Origin: Malania oleifera
Lineage: Eukaryota; Streptophyta; Magnoliopsida; Santalales; Ximeniaceae
DNA length: 64,000 nt
Direction of reading: 5' to 3'
NCBI RefSeq assembly: GCF_029873635.1
Contig: NC_080417.1
Coordinates: forward strand, 33,220,214-33,284,213
Below the pieces are notes generated by a model. The model worked only from the letters and a program-made list of their open reading frames with translations. It ran no database searches and was not told the DNA's origin. Positions 37,283 through 49,329 of the stretch are shown piece after piece (position 1 is the stretch's first letter; each line of letters opens with the position of its first letter). Position numbers and translations under genes: made by a program.

Positions 37283-39219
37283 GTATTTTAATTTTTTTCT
37301 TTAAAATTTATCAAATATGAGTTAAATTTTTTTCTTTTTAAAAAATAATACTCATGTATTCTTTTCTTATTAATATCTTAACATTTATTAACAAGACATA
37401 TTTGTTATTTAATTTATTTTTCTCTTTAAATATTTTTAAAAAAAGTTATTTGAAACTCAAAAAATAATACTTATAACCTATTTGTCATTTTCCTTCCTAA
37501 GTGTTTTTAAAAATATAATTATATAACTTGTGTCTTATTTCTATTTGTTTAAAAAATACATGGTACATTATACATGCATCAAATATCATAATTTTTACAT
37601 ATATAGAAAATTTAATTATTTTTTTTTATAAAAAAGTTAATTAAACGGATAACCTAATAGTACTTGACTCAAACTCAACTGACTCATTTATTAATTGGAT
37701 TGGATTTGAGTTGACCAGCTTATAAACGAGTCATTCATTCTTAGACCTAAATTCAATTTAAATGGACTAACAACGAGTTACTTGTTGGATCGTGACTCAT
37801 TTTACCACCCCTGGCGATCCCTATCACCAATGTTACCATATAAATCGTGGCTCTTCCCTCTTACATCGCGGCCTCATCCTCCCATTTACCCACAATTCCA
37901 ATAGTAGTGTTTCAATTTGGTGGGAATGAGGTTATTGCTTCCAAACTCATAGTCAAACACCATATCACCACCACCACCATCATTTAATTTACTGTGAAGA
38001 CATAATTTGTTCATTGAAAAAGAGTTTATCATTTATAATTTGTAAGGTAAGAGTTCCCTGGAGATTGCATTTGTATTAAATGAATTCATGCGCAATCTTT
38101 GCAAGAGACACTTCTTGAATTTTCTTAATTTTTGTTGTTGAATTTGTAAATTATTTGTTTTATTTTCTAGCATAAGAAATATAAAATTCTTTTAAAAAAC
38201 AAAATTATGTCCTCTTAGGTAGGCTGCATCCCCATCCACAATTCTCTAATGTTGGGCTCAAGATATTTTGACAAGGGCTAAAGATATTTTTGACAAGGAC
38301 TTAATCAAAAAGATAAAATAGAAAAACAAAAAACCTAGTTTACGCATGGATTGGGTACGACAAGTCTCGTGTGCAACCTTTTCATGAAATTAAACCCATG
38401 CAAGTTTGTTTATTTTAGGGATAATTTAAAAGTATCTTGTTTTTAAAAATAATCATCGCATTTTGTGGATGAAAATATCTATAAAAAAAAAACTTCCTTG
38501 ATAAACTATATAATATAATATTATATAATACTTAAATGTATTAAAATAATATAATATCTAAATCTATAAAAAATATTTTTTTTAATGTTTGGACAAATTT
38601 TGGATTTAGATAAAATTTATATTAAATTATATTTAAAGTGATTGGAAGATTCGAAATTGACAGTCTCAAACCTCAAAAAACATTTATCATTTAGATTTAA
38701 ATACTAAAACAATACATTATAATTAATTAACTGTTTCTTGTTCCGTAGTTGGTGGATATTTTCTTGTTCTAACATTAAATAATGGTGGATGGACTGGACT
38801 GTTGCTTCCACCAACTGTTTTGCTGCTTCCACGACAGAGTGTAGGTTTGGTTTGGGACCTTTGGGTGGCGCGTGGGATTGGAAATTTGGAAGGGGCATTC
38901 ATTGCTGAAAGTTGATGAAGATGAGCCTTTGGGGCCTACTCTCACCGCGTTAGACCCTTTTCTAAGCTAATTGTACCGATACTTAGTATTATTTACACCA
39001 ACTTTGATGCTAAGTCCGTCTAACTTACTATATGGACATCAAGTTAAAAAGAGAGAGTTAGACAGTTTGAGAGGATGAAAGATTCTTGTATCGCTTGAAA
39101 AATATTTTATAATATTTTGATGTTTTAAGGGTTGGTTTAGCCAAATAAGGCCTCTCCTATTTATACACTTTTACATCCGTGGTGATCAATTTAAATCAAC
39201 GGCTTAAATCCATCTTCTA

Positions 39220-39257
<38 letters not shown>

Positions 39258-39395
39258 TTCAATGTAATGTAAGAATATCTAATTGTTACTATTTTAGAGC
39301 ATTTTAGAGTATTTTTCACGGGCCAAAGAGTTTTTCATAAATCTGGAGGGTTCTAATTTCTTTTTTAATTTAGCCTCTTAAAATTTTCTACGCTT
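36673..39395. other. AT-rich intergenic DNA upstream of the PUB5-like gene
   Basis: No credible gene. Holds a TA microsatellite (37248-37279), a TG-AT-rich stretch, and another TA microsatellite at 39222-39254 about 150-200 bases upstream of the probable leader exon. The promoter of the PUB5-like gene should lie in its last few hundred bases, but I cannot place a TATA box with confidence beside the TA run. Confidence 0.5.
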
Positions 39396-39399
39396 GTGC

Positions 39400-40116
39400 G
39401 GGCGTTACACTACTCTCTTGGTGGGCTGCCTTTTGACCTTACTGTTGTAAGGGCGACTGCGCAGGAAAGGAACATATCCGCTTTTTATCACACTTTTCCT
39501 CCACAGCTCTGTGTACTTTCTTTGCTCGTTCTCGACGAGCGAGAGCCAGAAGAAGAAGTCCCTGAGAAGCCACTGAGTTGTGGGGGTTGATGGTGTTCTT
39601 GTGGGGTTTTTGCTTTCTGGCTTCCCTCTCCTTTTAAAGGCAATTCCTCCTTTTCACTTTCCAATCTTATCCACGACGAAGAAGTGGAACAGCTTGCTCT
39701 GATCAGACTCTGGTTACTCTTAAAATCTTCTTTACCCTTTAAGTGGGAGCTGATGTTTTGAGTCGAGAAGATTGTGTACTGCTCGACTTTCCAGCGTTGT
39801 TCATCCGTCCGTCATCTCTTGAACTGTCGTTTGCTCTTCTACTGGCTCATATGCGGTCGAAGAGGGTGGAAATTTTTTTGAAGTTCTGAAATTTTTGTTG
39901 GGAGCGTGGTCGAAAATTCTGCTAAATTAGTCGCGTTCCGCAACTGGGGTGTGGAAAATATTGCAGTATACTTCGTGGGTTGGGGTTTCTGTTGGCTTTC
40001 GGGGTTGTGTTTTTATGGTTGGTTGCATATATAGTGGCTGAAGGAAATGGGATCGTTTGCCTATAACGGAGGACAAAGCTTGTCATCATCTTATTTTCTG
40101 CTTTGGGCATGGTAGG
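39400..40116 (+). other. Probable 5' leader exon of the PUB5-like gene
   Basis: Less AT-rich than both flanks, without repeats, and ends at a good donor (AGG/GTAAGT at 40117). It is the nearest such block upstream of coding exon 2, which begins at 55651 after TCAATTGCAG and carries the start codon. The left edge is a guess. Short upstream ORFs: 39590-39637 (MVFLWGFCFLASLSF), 39752-39760, 39851-39889 and 40047-40115 (MGSFAYNGGQSLSSSYFLLW...), the last ending one base before the splice site. The link to exon 2 is inferred from position and splice signals and rests on no transcript. Confidence 0.55.
40047..40115 (+). promoter_or_regulatory. Candidate uORF, 22 codons, in the leader exon
   Basis: ATG at 40047 and TAG at 40113-40115, immediately before the exon border. 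Three other upstream ATGs precede it. Such uORFs often lower translation of the main ORF; here that is inference. Confidence 0.4.
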
Positions 40117-40120
40117 GTAA

Positions 40121-40193
40121 GTTCTTCCTTACTTTTGGTTTTATTTATTTATTTATTTATTTTTTTCTTCTTGAATTTGTTTACCCATCTTGT
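40121..40193. repeat. First copy of a 70-base flanking duplication in intron 1
   Basis: Starts five bases into the intron (GTTCTTCCTTACTTTTGG) and runs through the TTTA repeat to CCCATCTTGT. The second copy, nearly identical, is 41156-41224. Confidence 0.85.
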
Positions 40194-40481
40194 TGTTGGA
40201 GTGTTCCATCTCATATTGAGAACATGGAATTAAAAAGGAAAGAAGAAAGACCTAAAATAGAAGGAAAGTTAGAAGAGAAGAGTTTGTTAGGAGAGAGTAG
40301 TTAAAGAAAGTTAGAAGAAAAGAATTAGAAGGGATTAGTTATTAGTTTATTTTGTTATTTGATGTATTATAAATAGGACTCAAGTCTGATTTTAAAAATA
40401 TGATTCATTCACAATTCAATATCTCTCTTTGCCTTCTTTGTTTTTCACCAAGTTCAGATCCTCAACATGGTATCAGAGCCA
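40194..40481 (+). mobile_element. Copia LTR and primer binding site remnant (fossil)
   Basis: LTR 40194-40467 (274 bases, TGTTGGAG to CTCAACA) followed directly by TGGTATCAGAGCC, a tRNA-Met primer site. TATAAATAG at 40368 is a likely LTR promoter. No gag or pol follows. Broken. Confidence 0.7.
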
Positions 40482-41155
40482 TTGCACAAGAAGCAGCAGT
40501 AGCAGCACAAGCATTATTCCTCTGTTCTTGCAAAGCATACTTGCTTTCCTGCATGTAAACTTCATTTCCTCTCTTAAATCAGATTAAAACCATACTTGCT
40601 TCCGCATACTTTCTTTCGCAATTTTTGCAATCTGCATTGCAAACTCTGCTTGAGAATTTTTTTTCTTTCCTGAGAATCCTACGTTTCTTGCATTTTCTTG
40701 GATAAAATTCTTGAAAATGAGTTCTGGAAATGCATTTTCTTGTCAGTCCATCTTCTGTTAATCCTACGTTTATTACTTTATTTAGTCAATAAATAAGTGT
40801 GATGAGCGCAGCTTTGTAATGTTATCTCAAATCTAAATTTCAAAATCATCTTCACAACTCGTTTTCAACGACTAACGTATGTTGGTCCCATGAGATGATT
40901 CATAAGAATCAATTTTACTTAAAGTTTTGAAATAAATTACTCGTGATGTGCAAGTTTGTTTGTATATTTTTGGTAAGAAAATAATGCCAAGAGTAATAAT
41001 CGTGGCAGGCAATCATCACAGCCAAACGCAAGAAAAATTTTTTTTCCCTCGAAAATGACTTTCCTCCCTTCCAACCACAGCCCTTAGACTTTCCCCAGAT
41101 TCAAAAACACAAGCATCACATCGGCTTTGTCCCTTCAGAGGAACATCTTGTTGTT
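40482..41155. other. Filler between the LTR remnant and the second flank copy
   Basis: No gene seen. The first 200 bases may be the untranslated leader of the same copia element. The last 13 bases (CATCTTGTTGTTG, about 41144-41156) repeat those at 40187-40199, a short microhomology at the join. Confidence 0.4.
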
Positions 41156-41224
41156 GTTCTTCCTTACTTTTGGTTTTATTTATTTATTTATTTTTGTCTT
41201 CTTGAATTTGTTTACCCATCTTGT
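41156..41224. repeat. Second copy of the 70-base flanking duplication
   Basis: GTTCTTCC...CCCATCTTGT, slightly shorter than 40121-40193 through fewer TTTA units. The two enclose about 960 bases of foreign sequence including a copia LTR. Confidence 0.85.
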
Positions 41225-43242
41225 AGTCTCATTTTTTGTTCATCTTAATTTGTGGCAGTACCGTTGTTCAACTGAACCAACACCTGCATGATCCATAAAA
41301 AATTTCTCAGTATACATATATACCAGTCGTGAATTAGTACTGATTAATATGTCGTATTTTTAATGTTTCTTCCCAGTGGTTCTGTTTAGATGGAAAGGTT
41401 TTTGGGGGAAAATAGTTTCTGGTGTAAAAAGTAATCCTTTTCTCCCATTCGGGACATTTTTTAATTCATTTTTCAAACAATCCATCGATATGGGTAGAAC
41501 CATAAAGTATTTGTTTACTTTTTATTTTTATTTTTATAATAGTAATCCCAACCGGGCTGGAGGGCCAAGTTGGCATACTCCAGGGGCTAGTTGCACTTTA
41601 ATTCCTACCCATGACTAGCTAATGGGACTAATGGGATATGGCAACCCTTTTGTTCCACTTGATTTAAGGAAATATTGTTGTATAGAAATATAATGGAGTA
41701 CAAAAGATCGATAATGTATTTTATGATAACTGACCATGCAAAAATTAGTGTTATTCCAACTGATACATGATGATGTGGGAATAGACATTGTGAAATGTAG
41801 GAATAGTTACTTGAGTTTATTATTAGCTGGAATAACACAAACTGTTGCGTGGTCACATCACTTTGTTTTTTCTTTTCTCTTATATGTGCGTGTGTAAGAA
41901 CACCACCACCTTTTTTTTGTTATGAACACCATTATATTCCCATACAATATTTATTTTATTCTCATCATATTCTGTTTCAACTTTCATGAACCAAATGTAG
42001 CGCTAGGGTTGACTCATGCTTTGGAGAGCCAACATGGGGGAACCAGTCGAAATAAACTTGCGGACCAAGGGTCCTGCCTTGGGGTTCAATGCTGGAGCTG
42101 CAGGTGCTTTCCCCAAGGGGGTTGTGTCATAGCCCAATCGCAGTCCATTTGAGGGCTGGCGTTACATTAGAAAATCAGAAATCAAATGCACTAGTGCGTG
42201 CACAAAAATGCTCTTGTTAAGACAAATTCTCCCCTATCACAGTGTTCAAACACATTTACAAAGAATCACTTCTATGATGGAGCCCAGTCAATGCTGTTGA
42301 TTGTTTACAAATTGCACATTTGAAAACAATCCAAATATCCTATTTCAGGTGATAACCCTTAGGCATAGGAATTTTTATTTGCAGAATACAAATTTCAGAG
42401 AGTAATTTTAGAAGAAAAATGAATGCAGCGAGATAACGGAGAAAGAACAGGAAGAAAAAAGATGTATTTTCTGCTTTGCATGCTAGTGCTTGAATAGAGT
42501 AGAAACACTTTCTCATTCAATATTTATGTTTCGAGGAATTTTTTTAAAAATATTACTTATTTTTCTCTAGAGATGTGTCCGTGCAAATTTAAAGTTGAAT
42601 TCTCCTTGTAACAGTCCACTTGCATATTTAAATTCTAGATTATATATAACAAAACAGACAACCCAGATTATAAAACTGATAGTCAAAATTAGTAAAAATG
42701 TGAAGCAAAATAGAATAGGCAAAAGCTCCTCTTGGTCCTTGCATCATGCATGATGCAAACATCCAGAGTGTCAAGTGTTCCACTAAAGCGAAACAATACT
42801 GCACTAGTGCCCTATAGCCCATACTGCACATGCACAAGCGGTGTTGCTTGGTGTAGAGCTACAGTGGGCTGTACATGGATAGACCCATAAATTACAAACA
42901 ATGAGGGGCGAACACTTCTAGATACGTATTCCTTTTCCTAAATTTCAAAATGTGGGAACTTTCCATGCATGTCTCTTAAAGGTATGATGTGTGTTGTGTG
43001 GTTTTGGAAACCCCCATGAAACGACCCAATGATTTTGAAAATTTTCCAATATGTTATTGAGCTGGAGGCTTAAAATAAAGGGTTATAAGCCAAATCTAGT
43101 GATGCCCTAGCCTTCTGATATTCAAATTCATGATCTTTTATCCTCTAAACCATATAGGAGCATCCCTCATCACTAAAGTTTGATGGTTTCTGAAAAAAAT
43201 TTTATGAACCCTTTTCGTGTGATTTTTCAGGGATATCTTTTA
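41225..43242. other. Intron 1 sequence without recognised features
   Basis: Mostly AT-rich. A less AT-rich patch at 42000-42160 (ALESQHGGTSRN in one frame) matches nothing I recognise. CATCATGCATGATG near 42745 is a short perfect palindrome. Confidence 0.35.
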
Positions 43243-43849
43243 GGGGGAAATACACTTACACCACCTAAACTATACCATTGACTGCAAATGCCCCTTAAAC
43301 TTCTAAAAGTAACACTTACATCCGAACCTATCTTCATGGTTGTAAAAAGCTCCTTCCACTTGCAAAAAATAGTTAAATCTAATAGATATTGTAATACATA
43401 TGGCAAATGAATGGTTAATAATTTTTTTAAGACAAAATTGCCCTTATAAGCCCAAGGAATTCTACTATGAATAAATTTTATGGAATGAGGGTGGCAAAAT
43501 GCCCCTAAGGGAAAAAAAAATTAAGACAAGAAATCATTTTGGGGGTGGACGACAAAAAAAACAAAAGAAATAATGCATTAAAAACATATAAAAATTAATT
43601 GAACTATAAGAATAAAAAAAGGATAAAAATTTGAGGAATTAAATAATTAATTCTATAAAATAAAAATAAACCATATCCTCATAACATGGGGTACTATAGT
43701 ATATATATGCATTAATAAAATAGCATATACTATATATTGCAATTTTTGCTTATTCAGATAACATATATCTTGTGAATTATTATAAAAAAAAAAACAGCAG
43801 TCCGGTGCACAAAGCTCCTGCGTATGCGGGGTCCGGGGAAGGGGCGGAG

Positions 43850-45416
43850 CCATGGTATTAAATAACGGCTGTTATGTAGCGTAATGGCCGTTACGTAACA
43901 GGAAAACAGGTCTCTGATACCGTTTCATGCCGCACTAGAGGCGAGCCAAAAATTCACATGGGTAACGGCCCTTACGGAAGCGTAACGGCCTGTAACGGCC
44001 GTTACACTAACGTTACGGAACGTAACGTCCGTTACACAGTTTCGAGCCTTCGAACCCTTACATCTATCGTCCACAAGCTGAGTTCACTCTTTACTTGAAT
44101 CACTCTTTGATTCTTCGTCTCCTTCATACGTATAGCTTCGATCAATTGATCTGAAGCTTCGAAATCCCTAAAACCCCCAAAATCTGCTTCGTACAGCTTC
44201 GTCTCCCTCAGTCCGTCATTCGTCTCCTTCATCCAAGAACCCAAAAATCAGCAAGCCTTTGATTCCTCCATTCGAAGCCTTCGATTCCTCCAAAATTTGG
44301 AGGCTTGCAGGTTGCAGCTGCAGCAGGCTAGCAGCTATCTTGCAGTCGCAGGGTCACAGCTTCGGTGGGAGTGGGAGTCGGGAGTGGGTAAGTGGTAACT
44401 GCGAAGTGGGTGGTGGCCAGTGGGTATGTAGTATGTTTGTTGTTTTATTATTTCAATTTATGCTTTATTGGTTAATAATTTATTCTGTTTTATTATTTCA
44501 ATTTATGCTTTATTGCTTTATATAAATTGTAAATTTCAGTTCATTTAATTAGTATATAAATTATAAATTTCAGCTTTAAATTTAGTTTGTTTTATAATTT
44601 CAATTTATAGTTTATATAAATTATAAATTTCAGTTTATTTAATTACTAATTAGTATATAAGTTGTAAATTTTGTTTTATAATTTCAATTTATAAATATAA
44701 TTAGTATATAAATTTAGTTTATTTATTATTTAATTAGAATACAAATTAACAATTGCAAATTATTAATGATTGTATAAGTAGAATTTTTTAATTAAAATAA
44801 AAAAAATAGTATAAAGTTTTTAAAATATAAAATTTATAGAGTTACTTAGACTCTTAGAGAGTTAGAACCTAGAACTTAGAACTTAGAAACTTAGATTACA
44901 GATTTAGTAAAAAATTATTAACTAATATTCTACATATTTATTTTTTTTAATACCTTGAGGTCCTTGACAATTAACAATTTAATATTAGATCTACAATTTA
45001 TAATAAATTCTAATTTGTACACAATTAGTCAAGTCTCAACTCTTAAGTGACTCAAGTTCAAATCTATTACCATTTAAATAATTAAACTGTAAGATTTACA
45101 ATTTCATATTTATTTTGTTAAATTGTAAATTTTAAAGTAATGTAAATTATTAAAAAATATGTTTTTTTTGTAAATAGCGCACTGAAATTAATATAAAAAT
45201 CATAATGCCTATTAAAAAACATTTGTAGGTTGAATGAAGACCTTTAAAATTAATTAAAAATCATGTATTAATGGATTTCATGCTTATTTTTCGATTTTGG
45301 CATGGTTGTGCATGCGTGAAAAAAATTCACGACCGTTACGCCCGCTTCCCATTATGTAACACCTGCACTCGCGACCATTACGCGGCGTTACTCGCGACCG
45401 CGATTTCGAACCATGG
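43850..45416. mobile_element. TIR element inside the SINE, candidate Pack-MULE
   Basis: Both ends begin CCATGGT in inverted orientation and share about 50 bases of imperfect inverted repeat (AAATAACGG..., GCGTAATGGCCG). They contain several near-palindromes such as GTAACGGCCGTTAC (about 43993). The SINE bases GGGCGGA are present on both sides (43842-43848 and 45415-45421), consistent with a target duplication of 8-9 bases; the exact edges are ambiguous because of overlap with CCATGG. No transposase. The region 44040-44400 looks like captured host sequence. Confidence 0.6.
44040..44395 (+). other. Gene-leader-like insert in the TIR element (possible captured exon)
   Basis: About 350 bases of balanced composition, rich in CTTCGTCTCC, CCTTCGATTCC and AAACCCCCAAAATC phrases as in plant 5' leaders, followed by a good donor (GTGG/GTAAGTGG, about 44389). 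The flanks within the element are AT-rich. It may be a captured exon; no protein family is recognised. Confidence 0.4.
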
Positions 45417-45916
45417 GCGGACTATAATGGGTCTATAGTACGCTGCCTTACCTTGCATTTTTGCAAGAGATTGTTTCCAAGCCTCGAACTCGTGATCTCC
45501 AGGTCACATGGCGACAACCTTACCGTTGCGCCTGAGCTCCCCTTCTTATGAATTATTATTATACTATCTAAAAAAATTTATTGAAGAAATAATTTAACTT
45601 AATAAATGAAATAATTTTTTATTTATTCATAAAATTTAATGCATTTTGTTTATAGTGAAAATAAGTGATATTTGAAACTTCACAACAATTCTGGTAGTCT
45701 TGTAGTTGTTTGATTCTTACTGTCGAGAAGTTGCTACCAAGTTAAATAGAGTGAAATTAAATAAAAGGGTATAAAAGTATGTTTATTATTTCAATTAACG
45801 GATGTTAACTTTGTTACCCCTTCGATAGTCTAGGGGGTGTAAGTGTTGTTCTTAAACGTTTAAGGGGACATTTGTAACGGATGGAATAATTTAGGGGGTG
45901 TAAGTGTATTTTTCCC

Positions 45917-46148
45917 TTTCCTTTATTTCATTTGTTTTTGGGGAATGAAAAATGGCCTTTTTATGATGCATCACAGCTGAAGAGTTTGACTTCAATTTGT
46001 AACAAATTGGGCAGTTAGGTAATGTAAATGCGTTAGCTAGTAAAATGGAAATGAGGCCATTTATGACTTGCTACATGATTCAATTTATTCTGAACAAGTG
46101 CCAAAGAAGGTCATTGAATTGATTCAAATACAATAAGACATGTACTTT

Positions 46149-46189
<41 letters not shown>

Positions 46190-46299
46190 GTATGTATATA
46201 CATATATGTGTATATTCTCAATTTCAAAACTTTTTATTGGACCATATTGCTAGAGGTTATATATGTCTTTTAGTATTATTGTTATTCAGTGTGTGAGTA
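45917..46299. other. Intron 1 sequence with a TA microsatellite
   Basis: AT-rich; TA run at 46154-46186. Nothing else seen. Confidence 0.5.
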
Positions 46300-46843
46300 T
46301 GTTAATTAGTGAGAGTTAGTAAGGGTATTATTGTCATTAGAATGTGTTTAATTTGTATCATAAATAGAGCGTGAGACCTATCTTCAAGCTAGGTCATTCA
46401 TTTTAATCAAATATTAACATGGTCTCAGAGCAAGATCCTATCTAAACACTCTTTCCTTCAGCTGTCGTCGGAACCTGTGGTTGCTCTTCCCAAATCCATC
46501 TCCATCCCATTCTAAATCACAAAACCAACCATACACCCATAATTAGAAACCCCTTCCCCAACCCCTGAAAACCCAGTCCACAAAATCCCATCGCTGGAGG
46601 GCACTCCACACGCGCCGGTGCGTGAGTGAAGTTCTGGCCACTTTTTTTTTTTCTTCTGCAATGCTCTGATTCCTTCTTTAGACTATATTTTCAAGCGGTT
46701 AGGCATGTTTTTTGCTAAAATGTTTAACCTTTTTCTACCATGCACTTGCGATATTCCATTAATTTCTGTTCAAGGTTTGTGAAAGCTTCCTTGTGAGTTT
46801 TTTGGAGCTGTGGCAGCGTTCGTATGTTCAGTTGTGATGTTGT
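46300..46843 (+). mobile_element. Short copia LTR, primer site and leader (fossil)
   Basis: LTR 46300-46419 (120 bases; ends TGTTAAT and ATTAACA are exact inverted repeats), then TGGTCTCAGAGCAAGATCC as primer site (tRNA-Met type). A leader of about 400 bases follows, until the solo LTR H at 46844. It may be the 5' end of the + strand copia element whose pol is at 50470-54420. Broken. Confidence 0.65.
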
Positions 46844-48997
46844 GTAATGCCTCGGCTCTTGATACGGCCCTAGAGTGCTACTGTACTTTTATAATACACT
46901 TGTCTTTGATAAACATACATATACAACCCGCCCTGTAATCTCATGCATGGCGGAGAACATAAACATCCATATGGAATCTAAAAGATATAACCAGAGTTTC
47001 TAATCATATCCTCACATACATATGATCGTGCTTAAAACATAACCTGTTCTTACAATCCCCAAAAAGAAACATTCTGAACTAAGTTCTGTACATATACAAA
47101 ACACTTACGTAATCTATACACAATATGACATTTCAAGTCCATCTAGCAACTAGGACCGACATGCTCAGTTGGACCTGAAACAAATGTTGTATGTTGGGGT
47201 GAGACACTTCTCAGTAAGGTGGAAGATATTACATCAGTGTGTGACAATACATATTCAAACCAGTAGAAAGCAGTTACATATATAGCATATTCTTAATACT
47301 GTAATATAGGAGATATTTATATATTTCCTGCAATAGATAATTAAACATCGTTGCAAGCGAGAGTTCCCGAGGTTAGGGTAGGGTATAGGGCCATACATTG
47401 TATTATCCCTCCGCTCGGTACTCAAACCTGGGATTTTGCCTATTTTAGTTTTTAAATCATGTATATGCATATTTAGAACACTGTCCATCTTAGAAACATC
47501 GTAACTAATGCCAACACTACCCCTTGGCGCGGGTTATGCGATGATAAAGCACTGCTCAAGCCCTACTTTGCGCAGACACTTGTCAGCCTTCACCGTTATT
47601 ATAGTCCGAGTGAACCTCCTCCACTTGGTCCATTAATTCACCAGTTGCCCTTCTTATCTAGCCGACTATCTCGATACCCACACTGAAAACAGATGTGTGG
47701 TTGCACTGTACCTGAATATAGGAACGGAACTGTGCTTAAGCTTTTTAAGGCTTCGTATAACGTTGAGCTTTTTAAGGCTCTCATATTAACAAGCTACGGT
47801 CCCAATATACAATTTACAATAAAACAAATTAACTTGTTTCTAATTCACAAATCACCTGTACAGTTCCAGTATTTTCACAAACTCATTCATTCATATTGTG
47901 GTATAAATCGGCACACACCCTCTCGGTTTATCCATTTTCACATATAAAGCTCGGTATATAACCAGCATCTGTTTTCCACCTTTTCAGATAGCAAAAAGGA
48001 ACTCCAGTTCCCTTAGTTTATATACGTGTATAATAGTTCAGTATATTCCATTTCATATCATATGCCACACTTGTTTGGTCAAAAATCCGCTATATATAGT
48101 ATGTAACTCAAAAAAATAACATTTAAACGGGAAACAAGGGGTTCAAGCATCTCCTACGTTAAATTTAATGCAAATATCGAAGTTTTGAAAAATTTGGAGA
48201 TCATCCGCCAAAACCCTCATTTTTACAAAAACCGTATAATCGTGAAACTGACATTTTTATTCGGTGAAACTTTGTAAATAACCTGTCAATATGTGCATAT
48301 AAACATAAACTAACTTTTTAACGGTTTAGTTTTCTAAAATGACTAATGTAAACAAATCCCCTTACCTATTTCCTCGAACACCGAAACACGAACTATACGG
48401 CTCCAAAATAACGAACCGAGTTCTCAAAACCTAAAAATCAAAGAACAAAACTTCAACATAATCTTATTTACTATAGATCTACAGAATCAAAAACGAACTT
48501 AAACCCTTACCTCGATTTCGGGGTGAAACTCGAAAATCCTCAAAACGAAGATCCGATCCGCTATAACCGTAGAGGTTTTCCCCTTGATCCACGTAGTAAC
48601 GTCGGATAGTGGATTTGGGTGACGAATAGCGGAGGATCGAAGAGAGAGAGAGAGAAAGCTTTTGTGTTTCTTAACCATGAAGCAATGAAATAGATATTTG
48701 TAATTTAGTTAACTCGGCCGGACTCGTTGACGAAGTGGAGCGCTCGTTGACGAGTAGAAGAAGGGCATTAGTCGACGACGGAGTTGGCCTCGTCGATGAG
48801 CTTGAGATTCCAAAATTCCCAAAATCTCTCGGTATCGACTCGTTGACGATCCTTTGAACCTCACTAATGAGCCACAGAAGAGACTTCGTCGACGAGAGAA
48901 GGAGCCTCGTTGACGAACCCTGCTGTCTTCACCTTTTTAAATTCCTTCTCCTTTTTTTTATTTGTTTAATTCATATTTCTCGGGTTGGGTCCTTACA
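46844..48997 (-). mobile_element. Solo Ty3-type LTR H (fossil)
   Basis: 2154 bases with minus-sense ends TGTAAGGACCC and GGCATTACA, no interior on either side. It shares with elements A, C, D and F the GAGACACTTCTCAGTAAGG block (47200) and the CGTCGACGA motif cluster (48720-48920). Flanks TGTTG and CATTG are not an exact duplication. Confidence 0.7.
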
Positions 48998-49329
48998 CAT
49001 TGTGTCAGTGCTATATCCGTTGGTGAGTTGTTCACCTCGTGCGCGGTTGCGTCAATGCTTCACATGGTTTGTGATTGTTCCGGTTATTGGTTGTTCTTCT
49101 TGTTTTTTTGTGTGGTTGCTGATTTGTGAGTGCTGTGGCAGCGCTATATCCGTTGGTGAGTTGTTTACTCGCCCGTCCTTTTGTTGGTACTTCACATAAT
49201 TTGTGATTGTCCTCATTAGTTTTGATTGTTCTTGTTTTTGATGTGATTGCTGAATTGTGAGTGTTGAGAGGGAATCTACGGTGAGGTGTCATAAGAAACA
49301 TAGTTGGAAATGGGGTGTTGAGTACATGT
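48998..49329. other. Unassigned stretch with an internal repeat
   Basis: The phrase GCTATATCCGTTGGTGAGTT occurs at about 49009 and 49143 in a loose direct repeat of about 135 bases. Possibly copia leader sequence continuing from the left of H (GTGGCAGCG is also at 46811). No gene. Confidence 0.4.

Larger units (their letters stand above)
43784..45548 (-). mobile_element. Au-type SINE, interrupted, with 11-base target duplication
   Basis: On the minus strand the 5' part is at 45548-45417 (GAGCTCAGGCGCAACGGTAA, then GTGACCTGGAGATCACGAG, then GCAAGGTAAGGCAGCGTAC) and the 3' part is at 43849-43784 (CTTCCCCGGACCCCGCATAC, GTGCACCGG, then a T-run). These are the landmarks of the tRNA-derived plant Au SINE. 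TGAATTATTAT flanks it perfectly at 43773-43783 and 45549-45559. Split by the insertion 43850-45416. Confidence 0.85.
43243..45916. mobile_element. MULE-like non-autonomous element with about 80-base inverted ends
   Basis: The left end GGGGGAAATACACTTACACC (43243) and right end GTGTAAGTGTATTTTTCCC (to 45916) are inverted repeats over about 80 bases. The flanks TATCTTTTA (43234-43242) and TTTCCTTTA (45917-45925) agree at 7 of 9 bases, which fits an old 9-base MULE target duplication. No transposase inside. It carries an Au SINE, which in turn carries another insertion; without these it is about 1 kb. Confidence 0.65.

Noticed and set aside
37137-37815. Possible hAT element ending CACCCCTGGCGA
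   Set aside because: Only one end resembles a hAT terminus; no matching inverted end or duplication found on the left.
38704-38898. 64-codon minus ORF (MPLPNFQSHAPPKGPKP)
   Set aside because: Plausible composition but no family likeness and no splice or promoter context; too short to support.
45417-45548. tRNA-like sequence with a B-box-like GAGTTCGAGGC
   Set aside because: It is the tRNA-derived head of the Au SINE, not a tRNA gene.
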